Shown: positions 36,900 through 49,817 of the stretch, piece after piece
Position numbering within the stretch: position 1 is the first letter of the stretch
How the letters are laid out: the number at the start of each line of letters is the position of its first letter
NCBI GenBank assembly: GCA_002105175.1
Contig: MCGE01000015.1
Coordinates: 372,001 to 436,000, forward strand
DNA from: Absidia repens
Taxonomy: Eukaryota > Mucoromycota > Mucoromycetes > Mucorales > Cunninghamellaceae
Direction of reading: 5' to 3'
DNA: 64,000 bases
The notes under the pieces: model-generated
Seen by the model: the letters and a program-made list of their open reading frames with translations, nothing else
Told to the model about the DNA's origin: nothing
Database searches by the model: none
Translations under genes and position numbers: made by a program

Positions 36900-38113
36900 G
36901 GTGTAGGGTAATAAAAACGAAAGAGAAGAGAAATAAACTAATAATGAAGCGTTGTTACAGTATATTTATTATATAGTATAAAAATAGAACAAGCGTCTTC
37001 AATATACAAACATGAAAAAAAGAGGAAGGAATAGAAAGAAAAGCTCAGAAAGGAACTTTTTTTTTATTTTACTTTTTCATCACTGAGGCGGTGAATCAAT
37101 ATGATTTGCATACAATTCCCCCTTTCCCATCTTTTACATCTGTTTGTTATCAGCCATCAAATGAACGTTTGTACAAGGTATTCAGGGCTGATGATTGCTT
37201 TTTTTTTTTTTTTAATCTGGGAATGGCGCTAAAAAACAAAACCTGTGTTCTTGTTCGTTTCTCCAGGATTGCGATCCTTGGGTCTTTTTTCAATGACGAT
37301 GTTTTCGAGTTACACCGACCGCCATGTGCTGCGTTCCCGCACTAAACGATAATCCAGAAATGTCCTAATGCCCGCTTGATAATCGTCAAATGGTTTGTTT
37401 TTCTGCGCTTCTCCCCATGAAGGTAGAATTGTCTACATCGTCCCACCTTTTTGTTTTCGTTCAATTCAAACATCGATCTTTTCTTATCTATTTATATATT
37501 ACCAACTCCATTATCATCATCATTATCATCACGATCCATCACTTGTGTTGATTGTCATACTTTCCAATTTTATATAAATAATGTTTTTTATTTTTTTATA
37601 AATCGGCTTTAACACAATTCCCCTAGTTATATTCTTCCCTTGTCGAGAAAAAAAATCCTGTTTTGTAGAATTCAAAACCCGATTACACAAGCTCTGTATA
37701 TATCAAATTAGGTGTTTTCTGTAAACTTCATGCAACTACTGGAGTTGACGTTCGTCATACGTATATTTCACTATCTCCATATTCAGAGTATTGTTCATTA
37801 TATTGGTTCATAAAGGATATAATGTCCAAACGATATTGAAACTGTATATGTATATTTAAGACATGGTAAAAATAAAATAGCTTTATTGATAGACAAAATA
37901 AAACATAATGATAAAAAGGGGGTGAGGGATAATTTGATTGACTATGTATTGAATGTTTAAATGTTGGTATGTGCATTGAGTAAAAACAATCAGATTAAGG
38001 TAAAAATAAAAATAAAAAAGAGGAACGAAATAAAATAATAGAGATAAAGGTAATAAATAATACGAGTAATGAAAATCAAAATGGGGAGGGAGGGGAATAT
38101 AGCCTAAAGTCTA
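36900..38113. other. Intergenic, upstream of the kinase gene
   Basis: About 1.2 kb, AT-rich, with ATT/ATC-rich simple sequence near 37510-37540. The 3' flank of the HSPA12-like gene fills the right part. Nothing gene-like seen. Confidence 0.5.
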
Positions 38114-40629
38114 TTACTTTCTTTTGCCCGAGGAAAACTTGATGCCAAAGAATTTCTTTTTTGTTGACGAGCCACCAATGGAATACTTGGAATCACCGTC
38201 GTAAAACGTATTGTCATCGTCCGTAGCCCGTTCACTTCGAGGATAAGATCGAGCGGGTGAGGGATAACCATATTCGTTCTGTGCAGGTAATGAAGGTGGC
38301 CGAGATGAATTGTTCATTGATGATATATTGGAGCTCGATCCACCACCAAATCCGATCAAGCCACCAGCAAAGTTGGAGTCCACATCATCAGGGTTCAATT
38401 TCGTATTTGCTAGTTGCTGTGCATTAAAGTCCAGTAAGCCACGTTCCAATGTTTCAAAAGCAGATGTAAACGTAAACACCCTGTCACGAATATGCGCTTC
38501 AATTTTTATTTCCGTTTGCCCAAAGAACATTTTGATGGTCATAAAAATGGGTTCACCTTTTTGTACACCATGGAATTTAGGCATCTTGATGGGGAATCGT
38601 GCTACCTTGAATACATTGGCGTCGGTTGTTAATCTTGGCGTTTCACCTTGTCCATCATAGGCAAAAAGATCTATGTAATATAAATAAAAAGTCAATGAGA
38701 AAAGAAAAGGAACCTCCCTGTTTTCCCTTTTTGCTGCCCCTTCGTTCCGATACGCCAAATATCTCCCATCCATCCACCCCTGAGTTTTTTTTTTTTTCTC
38801 TATTTTTCTTACCAGTGTCAGTATCATTTGGATATGCGATCATAAAATTTTTGGACACACATTCGTCCACCTTGATTGCTTGACCTTTGTCCACATAGAT
38901 ACTGAACCGTTGCTTGCAGAATAACCGACCATCATCACCCTTGATGCATTGTTCAGAAGGATCGGATCGAGGTTCAAAGAGCATTCGAGTTTCCACGCCA
39001 TAAGTACGTCGAGAGACACGTTCAGTTACCATACGAGGATTCAAACCAAAATAAACCGCACCACGCACCACAGCCAATTCACCACGAGGTGGCACACCAA
39101 TAAAGCCAACACGATCTTCAAATACTTCACGCACTCGTCGATGCAGATAGACAGATTGACCGAACCCACCAACCAAAAACACCGCATCGAGCATAATATG
39201 AGATTGATGGAGTTGTTCGTCGATCAAATACAGGACTTGGTGAATCACTGGTTCAAATACATATTCCCGCAATTCTTGAGCTGGTAGGTGCAAGTTGCCA
39301 TCTTCAATCCCCGCTTCTGGATCGTCCATATCACCCAAGCCTAATGAGGCAGGAAGAGGAAGAAATTGATCTTCTTCACCATCAAATTGGGGCTACAAAA
39401 CAAACAAAAACAAGATTGTTCGTCAAATATGTAGAGAGAGACAGAAAATAAATATTATTTCATTATAAAACTATATATTACCTTGATTGCTTCCACAAAA
39501 GTTTCCATCATCGATTCCATGGCGGTGTCACTGATTTTCCCATGATGATAGAATCGATTTTTTAAATAGTCTCGCATCCGCAGATCAAGAAAAGTACTTC
39601 CGCAACTATCACCTTGGCCTTTCGTAACTTCCCTGAGCGAGCGGCGATTACCGGAATCATCGATTTCAAAGACGATAAGATCGACAGTGCCACCACCAGC
39701 ATCACAAATCATAAATCGTTGCGCATGACCCAGGTTGAATTGTTCCGACTTTTTTTCACAATAAAGAGCAGCCGCTTCAGGTTCACTAATCAACATCAAA
39801 CGATCGGGATGATCCCAGCGATTCACAATCCCAGCACGTATAGCAGCTTCACGCATCGTCGCCTTGGCCTTGTCGCTCCACATGGCAGGTACCGTCAGGC
39901 AGTATCGGAACTTGGATTGGTCGTAATTCGAGGCAAACCCACGTTGTAATTCACCAGTGACATGAGTGTGAAACGCTTCCAAATAATCGGTAATGCAGTC
40001 CAAGGCAGTCAAGCCGTTAGGTAGTGGTGGTAAGTCCAGGTTTTCATCCAAATGTAACTTGAATCTTGACAGCAAATGGTCCGTATTGTTTCGTTTGCAT
40101 GAGATTTTGCGTGCTTCTTGTCCCCAGGCTACAAGCTTATTGGATCCATTTCGATAAAGTGATTGCGTCGGAGTCTTTGGGTAGATATTCATTTGCTTTG
40201 GCCTAAAAAAAAAACAAGCAGCGTGTTGGAATTAGTCCGTTCAGTCTCATCAAGGTACCGCCGCCCCTCTCAACCTCATCCCCCCTCCCCTCGTTCCCCC
40301 AACTTTACCTCACCTCCCACAACTCAACCCAGTCAACACATGTCACAACGTTTACCATATACAATACACGTAATAATATTTTATTGTTCCGCCTGTACTT
40401 ACCATCTAGTGACATCCACTATTTCATCCCCACCGTCTTTAGTAAAAGCATAGCAGCAACCTGAGAATGTCGTACCGAAATCTTGAAAGAAAAAAAAAAA
40501 AAAGGAGTCGTTATTAAAGAAGGGAAGTTTTTTTTTTTTTTTTCTGTATGTTTATTCAAAATGTATATTACCGATACCAATGACATAAGAATAGTCAGCG
40601 AGATCAAATTGAGGAGTATCAATAGACAT
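38114..40629 (-). CDS. HSPA12-like atypical Hsp70 protein
   Basis: Five exons: 40629-40572, 40481-40403, 40202-39482, 39392-38813, 38670-38114, 1995 bases, 664 residues. The actin-like ATPase fold is clear: phosphate-1 IGIDFGTTFSG (~17-27, split by intron 1), YCLTVPAMWSDKAKATMREA, ISEPEAAALYC, phosphate-2 CDAGGGTVDLIVFE, and the adenosine motif VFLVGGFGQSVYL. It lacks the standard Hsp70 substrate-binding domain. The region after the ATPase is a beta-rich HSPA12-type C-terminus with a Ser/Asn-rich tail ending in a basic KFFGIKFSSGKRK. HSPA12 relatives are expanded in mucoralean and basidiomycete genomes, and their clients are largely unknown. The start gives MSIDTPQFDLADYSYVIGID, the usual spacing to the first strand. 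Two T/A runs flank intron 1. Confidence 0.88.
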
Positions 40630-42135
40630 CGTATTTGTTGTATTGGCACTATGTAGTCTGTGGTTTTAGTTCAAAGGTGTATATCCTGATATGAAAATAT
40701 AGAAAAGATATGCAAAGTATATATTTAAAGAGATAGAGAGAGAAAGGGAAAAAAAGAAGAGAAAGGAAGGAAAGGAAGAGAAGAAAGGAGTTGCCAATAA
40801 AAAAGTCAGGGAGGTTTCTTTTTTACTTTTTTTGAAAGGTTCAGACAGCAGATCAACCGTTTTTTAAACCCCGGGTGAGGAAAAACTTATTTTTGTTCAT
40901 TGGTATGCTTACATTATTATGTATTTGTTTTGAAAGACCCCTTCTATCCCTTTTCTCTTAACATTATATTGTCTACACGCCCTTCTCTCCCGTCTCCTCA
41001 CTCGCATGCTCCCGACTATTTACTTTATTAAAAAAAAAAGTGTATGATAGTATTCAGTTTCTGGCAGTGGAAATTCAAAATAGGTAAATTAAATAAATAA
41101 TAATAAGGGCTGACTACACCCACAGTATGGCATTTAACAGTATGTTGTCAGCTGCAAAGAATAACTCAATAAATAATAACTTGAACGATAGAGTACATAA
41201 AAAAAAATATGACACCTTTTCAAAGTCCGGTTCTGATCTATATATGCAGCCAAACATTAGGTTTTCATGTATACTATTAAGCAGTAAAATTTCGAGTTAA
41301 AAAAGTTTCAATCTGTTTGACTTCGAACTGGTGAAGCTTATTTATAGTATAACAGCCATTCATCGCGCACGTTATTACATCTCTAGTTTTATATGAGACA
41401 TACGTAAAATGCATTGTATCATCTCATATCATTTTTCATGCTTGATAAATAAAACATGATGCATATTATCTAAAATGAAAAATAAACTCATTTTTTTCCC
41501 AGGAAATATTTTAGTATCACTTGGTCATATATACTTTCGATGAACTCCCTTTGTAGTTGTAAACTAGCCCAAGCTCTTATAGCATATAATCGAATACTTA
41601 AGGCTAATTGCTAAACTGAACCACAATATATAACAAGGAAATCAGGAAGAATCTCCGACGATTTGAAATCTCGTCAGTGTTCCTTTAACGCTTTCAGATA
41701 TGATAGGAAGACAATCAATTTTTAAAACTAATTCTCTTCATTGATTTACATGCATTCTTTCCATTGTTAAGCGTTCACGCCATGAAGACAAAAAGCAACG
41801 TTGTCTGCGGCTTGTAAAAGCGTGTCGCATTCAAAGCTGCCGAAACCATTCATTGTTGGTAACCTATTCATATTGTTAGATACTATTGTCACAATAGGTG
41901 TGTGAAAACTGCGATTTTTGGTCGTTTTCTATCATACACAAAAACCCCGGGAGGGTACACTGTTAAATCAATTCTGGGTAAAAATCGTTAACACTACCAT
42001 TGCCACCGCACCCACCGAGAAAGTTCTTGGTTTTAAAACACCGCCATCCTTTTTTTTTTATCTTCCTTTTTTTTTTTGGTACACACCTCAAAGTGGCTTT
42101 CTCAATTATTCTCTTTTTCTTACATTGCACGGATC
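40630..42135. other. Intergenic between divergent HSPA12-like and RSM22 genes
   Basis: 1.5 kb of AT-rich DNA with purine-rich GGAAGAGAA-type tracts near 40740-40790 (HSPA12-like leader) and T-runs near 42050-42080 before RSM22. No gene or repeat copy seen. Confidence 0.5.
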
Positions 42136-42285
42136 ATGTTTTTACGAACTTGTAAACGATCTTCTCTTGGCCCTCGACTATTTTCCTCTTCAGCCTTCCG
42201 CCTTGAATCCGCAGAAAAAGTCATTTTCCTCGATGAAAAGGCATTAGCAGCCCTCAGTTTAGACGCTACCACTGATCTGTAAGTC

Positions 42286-42316
<31 letters not shown>

Positions 42317-43779
42317 TTGTCAAAATTACCCACATTCATGATTCTCTTTTATTTTTTGTTACGTATCACTAACAATGTCATTGCCCTCTTTTAAACTAGC
42401 AATGTCCCTCTTCAAGACCTACCCGGTACCTCCTCTTCTGGGGAAGCATATACCCGTGGCTCCATGGAAGCGGATTTCGGAAGAAAGCGCATTGGTTGTG
42501 TCGATCTCCCCAAATCTTTGATTCAGGGCATTGCTGATTTTGTGGATCAACAACCGGACAAACGACTCGTACGGATCGATGCTCTACGACTTTATGAATC
42601 CTTACGATCCACCGCACGATTACCACCAGCAAACGAATCTTCTTCCGCACAACGGTATCAAAATAAAAGACGGAACAAGTCAAAATCACTTGATCAACAA
42701 CCATCACCCGCTGATCAGCAGCAGCAGCAACAGCAAATGGAGCCACATATTCTCTCTTACGGTCCTCGTGAATCTGCCGCTTATGCCGCCGGGGTCTTGC
42801 CTTCTACCTACGCGGCCATTACCAATGTCTTGCATGAAATCAAAAAGCGAGTACCTACTTTCTCACCAACATCAATGCTCGATTTTGGCACTGGACCTGG
42901 TACGGCGATATGGTAAGTTGGGGGGGGGGCGATGGTCAAATGAAGGGATTGTTTTATATACATATATATAACACTTCCTTTTTTTTTTTTTTTGCACGCG
43001 GGGATGATAATAGGGCTGCAGCGAACGTATTTGATGACTTGAACAAGATCACTGGTGTTGATTTATCAGAAGATATGCTGCGTACAGCTGAATTTCTTCA
43101 AGGTAAAAAATAAAGTCTCTCTCTCTCGGTGATGATGAGAATGATATATAGAAAATATGTGGAAGGAAGGGGGGGGGCATTTACAAGATGTATTGACACT
43201 TGATTTATTTTTATTTTTTATAGATGCCACACACTTGAAAAAGGATATTGAATTCAAACGCTACTTGGCTTACGATACCCGCCAACCAAAACCGGATCTG
43301 GTCGTTAATGCGTTTACTCTTGGGGATATCTCTTCTTTGGCGCTACAAAAATCAACTGTTCAGCAATTATGGGAACAAACAGGGGACACTTTGGTAAAGT
43401 AGTTACGGTGGGGGAGGAGGAAACGATTCATTTGTTACTAACTAACTAGCTATCACTATCATTTATTTGTTATAAATTAGGTGCTCATTGAACGAGGTAC
43501 ACCTGTAGGCTTCTCCAATATTGCACGCGCTCGTCAACATGTCCTTGACTATGATAAAGGTCAAGTTCATGTGTTGGCACCTGTAAGTATCTTTTTTTTT
43601 TTTTTGGCTCTGTTCATTCATTTCTTAACCAACCCCTGCCTTCTTTTGTTTTTTTAGTGTCCTCATGACAAACCTTGTCCATTATTGTATTCTCTTCAAG
43701 CCAACCCTGAAAAATTCTGGTGCCACTTTTCACAACGAGTACAACGTCCACCCTTCTTGGTAAGATAAACACACACACA

Positions 43780-43812
<33 letters not shown>

Positions 43813-44370
43813 TACCATAGCACTTTTTTCGGGGGAAGAAATGGGGTGTAAGATCAGACTAACAACTCTATATTATTTTTATTCAATTGTTATTGATATA
43901 GATGAAAACGAAGCATTCAAAATTCAATACAGAAGACTCCAAATATTCGTATGTGGTACTGCGAAAAGGATCAAGACCCTCAGCAACATCCATGCAATCA
44001 ATGACGACCAACGACGATACAGCTTCATCATCATCATCAGCGGTGGAAGAACAAGCGTATAGTTGGCCACGATTAATTCAGCCTCCCATGAAAAAGAACA
44101 AGCATGTCGTGATGGATGTTTGTGCCGCTTCAGGTATTATAAGGAAAGAGAAAGGGGAAAGTATTTACAACTTGGTGCTTATCCTATTTTTTTTTTTTTT
44201 GTCTAGGTACCATTCAACGTATGGTGATTCCCAAATCGCAAGGTAAAATACCCTATCGCGATGCAAGAAAATCCGCTTGGGGTGATGCATTCCCACACGG
44301 ATCCAAGAACAAGGTGGTGACACGCATGAATGAAGGCATTGTGGATGGTGCTGAAAATGGGGATCAATAG
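42136..44370 (+). CDS. RSM22: Mitochondrial small-subunit assembly methyltransferase-like protein Rsm22/METTL17
   Basis: Eight exons: 42136-42278, 42400-42912, 43014-43102, 43224-43393, 43481-43582, 43658-43759, 43902-44133, 44207-44370, 1515 bases, 504 residues. The N-terminus MFLRTCKRSSLGPRLFSSS is a good mitochondrial presequence. A Rossmann methyltransferase core follows: SYGPRESAAYAAGVLPSTYA, SMLDFGTGPGTAIWAA, ITGVDLSEDML, VVNAFTLGDI, VLIERGTPVGFSNIARAR. Four cysteines match the metal site of this family: CPHDKPC (~340, 346), FWCHF (~361) and VMDVCAAS (~447). In METTL17 these bind an Fe-S cluster needed for mitoribosome small-subunit maturation. A Gln tract lies at ~150. Intron 1 has a 28-base T-run just after its donor and intron 6 a long AC microsatellite. 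It converges with the UEV gene. Confidence 0.93.
43768..43812 (+). repeat. AC dinucleotide microsatellite in RSM22 intron 6
   Basis: Nearly pure CA repeat beginning a few bases after the splice donor at 43760. Confidence 0.8.
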
Positions 44371-44865
44371 GTGGCATCGCATGGCTCTCGTCTTTGTTTT
44401 AGCGTAGTTCAGTTTAATATAGACATTTGTATAGATAGATCATTTTAGTTTTTAGTTTAGCTAGAAACGTGGAAAATGATATTGTTAGTTTTTTTTTACT
44501 GTAAATAAAAATTAATTTTTTTTTAAAAAATAAAAAATTAGATGCAGACAATCACTAATTGGAATGACAGATTGCAAATGAAAACACAAATGAAAACACA
44601 AATGAAGACAAATGAAGAATGTGTAACTTTATTTGGATGAGTAAAAAATATATGACTAATAGATAAGTTGGGGAAAAAACTGATAAAAAAAAATATTACA
44701 ATACTATGTGTGGGAAGGATGGATGGGAAGAGGGGTGCGATAATATAATGGGAAAGAAAGGTGGAACGAGGGATGTGACAATAGGATGAAAAAGAAAGGT
44801 GGGAAGAGGAGATGCGTCAATACAATGAGAGAAAAATGGGATAAAGGATGTGATAGTATAAAAAA
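44371..44865. other. Convergent 3' flanks of RSM22 and the UEV gene
   Basis: Contains short direct repeats of CAAATGAAAACA type (about 44575-44615), AATAAAAATTAA near 44503, and the 38-base tandem array described separately. No gene. Confidence 0.55.
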
Positions 44866-44866
44866 C
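44731..44866. repeat. 38-bp tandem repeat
   Basis: Units start at 44731, 44769, 44807 and 44845, exactly 38 bases apart. Each begins AGG and carries a GATG/GTG-CG-ATA block and a GGAAAGAAAGGTGG-type purine block. Three full units and a partial one reach the UEV stop codon. Confidence 0.75.
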
Positions 44867-45180
44867 TAAGGTATAGGTTCGGGGGTAGACTACACATAAA
44901 ATGTAAATGTTAATATCACTTTCGGATTTGCTTTTTTTTTTTTTTTTTTTTTTTGTACCTGGGCACTTTTGAATATGGCAGATTTCAATTCGTCAAATTT
45001 GGGTTCAGTGAGAGGGAAGAATCGGATCATGTTGTCGTCAGGAAAGTGGTCAAATAAATGGGACTCGGTGATGGATAGTTGAGCGCATTGTTGAGAGAGC
45101 TTACTGAAAACTGGCGTATCATTACGGAATCTATTATTTCGATTCAAAGAAGGAGAGGGGTCAGAATATCATTTTTCAAT

Positions 45181-45214
<34 letters not shown>

Positions 45215-46133
45215 GGTAGGTAGTTATATATTAGGAGGATAAAACTAAATAAAAAAATAAAAAAGAGGAGACAGGGGAGGGGAGGACTTACAGTCGATAA
45301 GCTTCCTTATTGTAGCAATGCTTGTCTACTAGTTTTTCCAATACACCTCGTTTAAACATGTTCTTAATATAATGCAACACGTGGAAGAGATAATCCTGAT
45401 GAGGTCGCCAAGTAGGGAATTGCTGTGATAATGATACATTGCCTTGAGAGTCCACCAACGGATGGAACATATCGGTCAAAAATGTCACGGAAGGAGGATG
45501 GTCTGGGTAAGATTCTGGGATATACATACGGAACTTGAACACGCCCGATCGATAATACCCTTTGTGTACAAAAACTACACCGTATAGCACTATAAAGACA
45601 AAAGAGATATGAGAGAATATGAGGTGGAATGAGCAATGTTGTCGCTATGTATCATAACCGGGTTTGTTGACGTGCAAGCCAAGGAGATCCTTACCACTCA
45701 AACTATCCGACGCAGGCATCAGATAAACACCAAGGGGGCAATGTCTTGGATTACGAAGATTAATACTAAAAATAGTTGGTTTGGTTAAGTAAGGGATCAC
45801 ACGTCAAGTCATATAATCCAAATCACTATATTTCTTGGTTACTTACAATTCAGTCAAAAGTTCATAGCGTTTAAAGTTTTCCGAAGATTGTGGGAGATTG
45901 TTGCCTTCTTCCTCATCCTCATATAGAGTGGAGGGGAAAGAAGCATGGGGGTGTTGTTGATTTTGTGCATGCGGCGATGGAGAGGAAGAAGGGGATGGTG
46001 ATGAAGGTGATGGCGATGGTGATGATCGTAATCCAAGCTTAGCAAATATAGATCCGACACTGGTTCGTTTGCTGGTAGACATTGAAGAGATGCTTGGACG
46101 TCGAGGACCGTTATGACTGTGTGCTGGATCCAT
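44866..46133 (-). CDS. FTS/AKTIP-type ubiquitin E2 variant (FTS-Hook-FHIP complex)
   Basis: Five exons: 46133-45847, 45765-45695, 45589-45292, 45130-44959, 44889-44866, 852 bases, 283 residues. A Ser/Pro-rich N-terminus (~1-75) precedes a UBC fold: CPLGVYLMPASDSLS, YYRSGVFKFRMYIPESYPDH, PPSVTFLTDMFHPLVDSQG, PTWRPHQDYLFHVLHYIKNM. At the catalytic loop the HPN-x-x-G-x-C of active E2s is replaced by HPLVDSQGNVSLSQ. There is no cysteine, so this is an inactive UEV as in AKTIP/FtsA. That protein joins Hook and FHIP to couple early endosomes to dynein. The last coding exon is 24 bases (STPEPIP). Intron 4 begins GTAC followed by a ~22-base A-run. It lies 210 bases downstream of YSH1 on the same strand. 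Other UEVs (Mms2, Tsg101) do not fit. Confidence 0.88.
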
Positions 46134-46342
46134 AATAATAGAAAAGAAAACGAAAAGGGAAAAATGGCAAATAAAAAAAAAAAAAATAAGAGAGGGTTGG
46201 AAGGCAATTTGCGGGATTTGAATAAAGAACATTTTTATTTTTTTTGAAATGCAAAAGTTGGTGGTGTATAATGATAAAAAAAAATCAATGAATAGTAAGG
46301 TAATGAAAGATGGTAGATGGAGTGTGTATGAGTGTATGATAA

Positions 46343-49211
46343 CTAAACTATAAAATCATCTAAAGGTTTGATCGTTTTTCGGACGCGCTGAAGTACTTGA
46401 TTCACCCGTTTTTGGAAGTCAGAGTCTTCAGATTCGACAGTCTATACATAAGAATAAAAAAAAAAAAGAGTATGAGCAAGACATGATTTTCAGTATTAGA
46501 CTATAAAACTTACATATTTCAGACAGTCGACAATGGCCGTTGACCCATCCATATTGATAGTCGCTTTCTTTTCCTTGACGTCACCAACAACATCCCCAAA
46601 TTGTTCTTCCAAAAATAAAACAACATCTTCGTATTCAATATCAATTTGTTCCTGAATTTTCGAAGCATCAGCAGCAGATGAATGGCTGTGTGAACAGGGT
46701 TGGTTACTTGCTATAGATAGGCATCATACCGTAAAAAAAATTCCAAATTAGTTCGACACTACTACAACTGCTACTGCTACGAACACACCACCTTATTGTC
46801 CAGTTTTATATTTTTACCTTTCACACTAGCCGGGGAACTATCAACAGAGAGTATCACAGCTAAGACGGAATCAGCCACCATGTCATTCATTGCATTGCCC
46901 ACCCACTCCAAAATCACTTGGTTTGGTTTGTCGCTCAGTCGCTTAATATCGATGGTGTCAAAAATACGTAAAACGGTCCCTTTTTGTTTGGCAGCACCAC
47001 CATCCTGTTTTTCCAAATCCGTTTCCTCAACAGTACCAAACATCATTTCCAAATGCCACTTGAGAAGTCCAATGCCTGCACTAAATGGTACAATTTGACG
47101 CTGTGTGATCACCGTTGTAATCAATCCACTGAGTTCTGTCATATCTTCCACCGAAACAATACTGAGCTGGTAGTCCTTTGATAAGATCACACCATCCAGG
47201 GTTTGATTTTCTGTTGGGTATTTGGCTGCCAAAGTGCCGATCGTTTTGGCCATCTTTTCACCACGGAAATGGAGTTTCACAGTTTCACAGTTCTTTGGGG
47301 TGTATATTTTGATGTTTTCCTCGCGCTCCGAGTATTTGCTTTGAAGTGCTGATTTTAGTCGATACATGGCATTTGCTTCACCGTGAACAAGGATCTATTT
47401 TTATATTCATCAATAGAATTTGCTTCAACATACTAATTCCTCTTTTTGTTTTGTTTCTATCACACTACTTACAACATGAGGAGCCTTGACATCGTCGATA
47501 AATTTTGCATTTTGAGTAAAGTCAACATGTGCGGAGAAGGAGATGTAATCTACAGACATATTAAGAGGAACTTTTCGACCATCCATTGCAGCAAAATCGT
47601 CAGGTTCGTTCATTGCCAGCTATATGAGGTTTTAAAAAAAAAGTGAGTTGGTAAAAGCTATGCATGACTCATGTGCCTTGTTTGTTTGTTTGTTTGTTTT
47701 GAAAGGAGACCACAACCATACACATTGAACTACTTACCCTTGCCAACGTATTTTCAACACAGTAACCGGTAATCACCAAGCCATTTTTCTTATCAGGAGC
47801 CCAGCGTTCAAATAGCTCTCTAGATAGACCGTTTTGTAACATACCAGGACTTGCCATCATCACACAGGGCCCAGAATCTTCAAATTGCTCCACATTTCGT
47901 AAGTTGCTGATATGTTTGAATATAAATGGGTTGGATATGGTGAATTGTTTTCGAATCTTGGTGTTCATCATGTTGATATATGTTTGATAAACAGCCATAC
48001 ATTTCTTGGCCAAACTAGATGCGTAGTAAATAGGAATACTGTCCAATTCAGGATGGGCGTCCCAGTACTCATCCAAAATAAGTAGAAGTTCTTGAGCACG
48101 ACCCAGGGCAAACACAGGCATGAGACATCTACCACCGCGACCAACAATATCATGAATCAATGCTAAAAAGAAAAAAAAAATAGAAATTTATCTTTTAGTT
48201 GAAGATGTTGCATATGTATACATATATCAATTTCGGCATAATAAACTTACAGGTAAATCGCGTTTCCTTTGTTAAACGAGGTTCGTGGCTTTGCACACCA
48301 TAAGTACTTTCAGTAATCAAAACGTCCACCGCAGCATCGGGTTTCTCGGCAGCCATCAAATGGCGATCTTCTTCCCGGGAGTAATCACCAGTATAGAGTA
48401 CCTTAACACCAGCAATTTCAATCAAAAACATAGCAGCGCCCAAGACATGGCCAGCATTGTATCCTGTAAATTTGATTCCTTCCACTTCTACTTGTTGATG
48501 ATAATCCACTGCCTCGATCCGTTGGAATGAGTTGATAAGGTCTTCTTCGCTGTAAAGTTGATCTTCATCGCCGATATTACTGACACGGAGATAATCACTA
48601 AGTAGCCATTTGTAGATTGCTTTGGTCGGATGTGTCATGAATACGCGTCCTTTGAATGAAGTCTACAAAACCAATTCATTCACATTAAAATAATATGTTA
48701 GTAAATGTAATACTAGTAGTAGTAGTCATTTTCTTTTGAATTTCTGTTGGTGTTTTTTTTTTTACCTTTTCCATAAGGTATGGTACTGAGGCCGCATGAT
48801 CAACATGGAAACTAGTATTCGAAAAAAGATATATATAAAGTGAGTATGGTGGATGATGGTCATATGAGGTTGGTAGCAGAAGAAGAGACTTACTGTGTCA
48901 CGAGTAAAACATCAATACTTTCAAGATCTACTTCATCAAAGAAAGGAAGAGAGGCAAGACCATTGTAAGCAGGATGAATACCAGCATCAAGCTATTATGA
49001 AAAAAAAAGAATAAATATTGTATCCAATCTATATATATACATAAACTACGAATGGATCAGTTTGGCTTACCAGAATCGTCTTTCCTTTATATTCTAGTAA
49101 AACAGACGATCGTCCAACTTCATTTCCAGCTCCAAGTGGTGTCAGTTTCAAAAGATCGTTCTTGTCGATGATAGGTATCTCGTATTCGGGTTTACGTTTG
49201 ACGGCAGACAT
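46343..49211 (-). CDS. YSH1: mRNA 3'-end processing endonuclease YSH1/CPSF73
   Basis: Nine exons: 49211-49071, 48991-48894, 48811-48766, 48662-48251, 48162-47738, 47619-47473, 47394-46818, 46710-46514, 46441-46343, 2142 bases, 713 residues. The metallo-beta-lactamase/beta-CASP core is complete: [30 protein letters not shown], zinc signature HFHVDH (80-85, formed across an intron), [97 protein letters not shown]. The C-terminal domain (~600-713) ends [11 protein letters not shown]. This is the endonuclease that cuts pre-mRNA at the poly(A) site in CPF/CPSF. Exon 3 is only 46 bases and supplies most of the HxHxDH motif. Length lies between human CPSF73 (684) and yeast Ysh1 (779). Confidence 0.97.
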
Positions 49212-49817
49212 TGTTGTAGTGGTGATATAAAATAAAATAAAATGGGACAAAAGAACAAACAAATAAAAAAAAAACGCAGCAGAAAAACTGGTTTTAAATG
49301 CCGATGCTGATATTTTTCAGACCTTGACACCAGTTTGCCGACAGAGAGCACACACAACTTTTCAACGAGGAGCATGGCTCTTCGGTAAGTTTGTGGCAAA
49401 ATTGTGGAGCTCTCAATGAACTGTTGGAATTCTGTGAAAGAGACAGACCAGGAATACACTTCTGTTATCCGATGTTGGAATAGACTCTTCTGAAACAACA
49501 TTTTTCTTTTTTTTTGGCTTGGATTTTTTTTTTTTTGTGGGTGTGGCCCAATATGTATAATAGATTTTCTCTGCGCAGAATATGGGCGGGAGATTACTTT
49601 CTATTTTCGTGGTCGGCGTACGAACATTTTTTACACCCAATCAAAAAAAAAAAAAAAAAAAAAACCTCCCACTTCTTTTTCCTTCATCCATCTGTTTCTT
49701 TTTCTTTCTCGTCTTTTTTGCTTTCTTCTCGATCATCTTAATAACTCTTGTCGATTTATCTAGTGTAATTATTGCCAATTCTCTATACATATACATTGAC
49801 CAGATACTAGACAAAAG
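49212..49817. promoter_or_regulatory. Divergent promoter region between YSH1 and the membrane-protein gene
   Basis: 606 bases. It includes a 20-base A-run (about 49644-49664) and a CT-rich tract (about 49665-49740). No specific binding site assigned. Confidence 0.45.
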
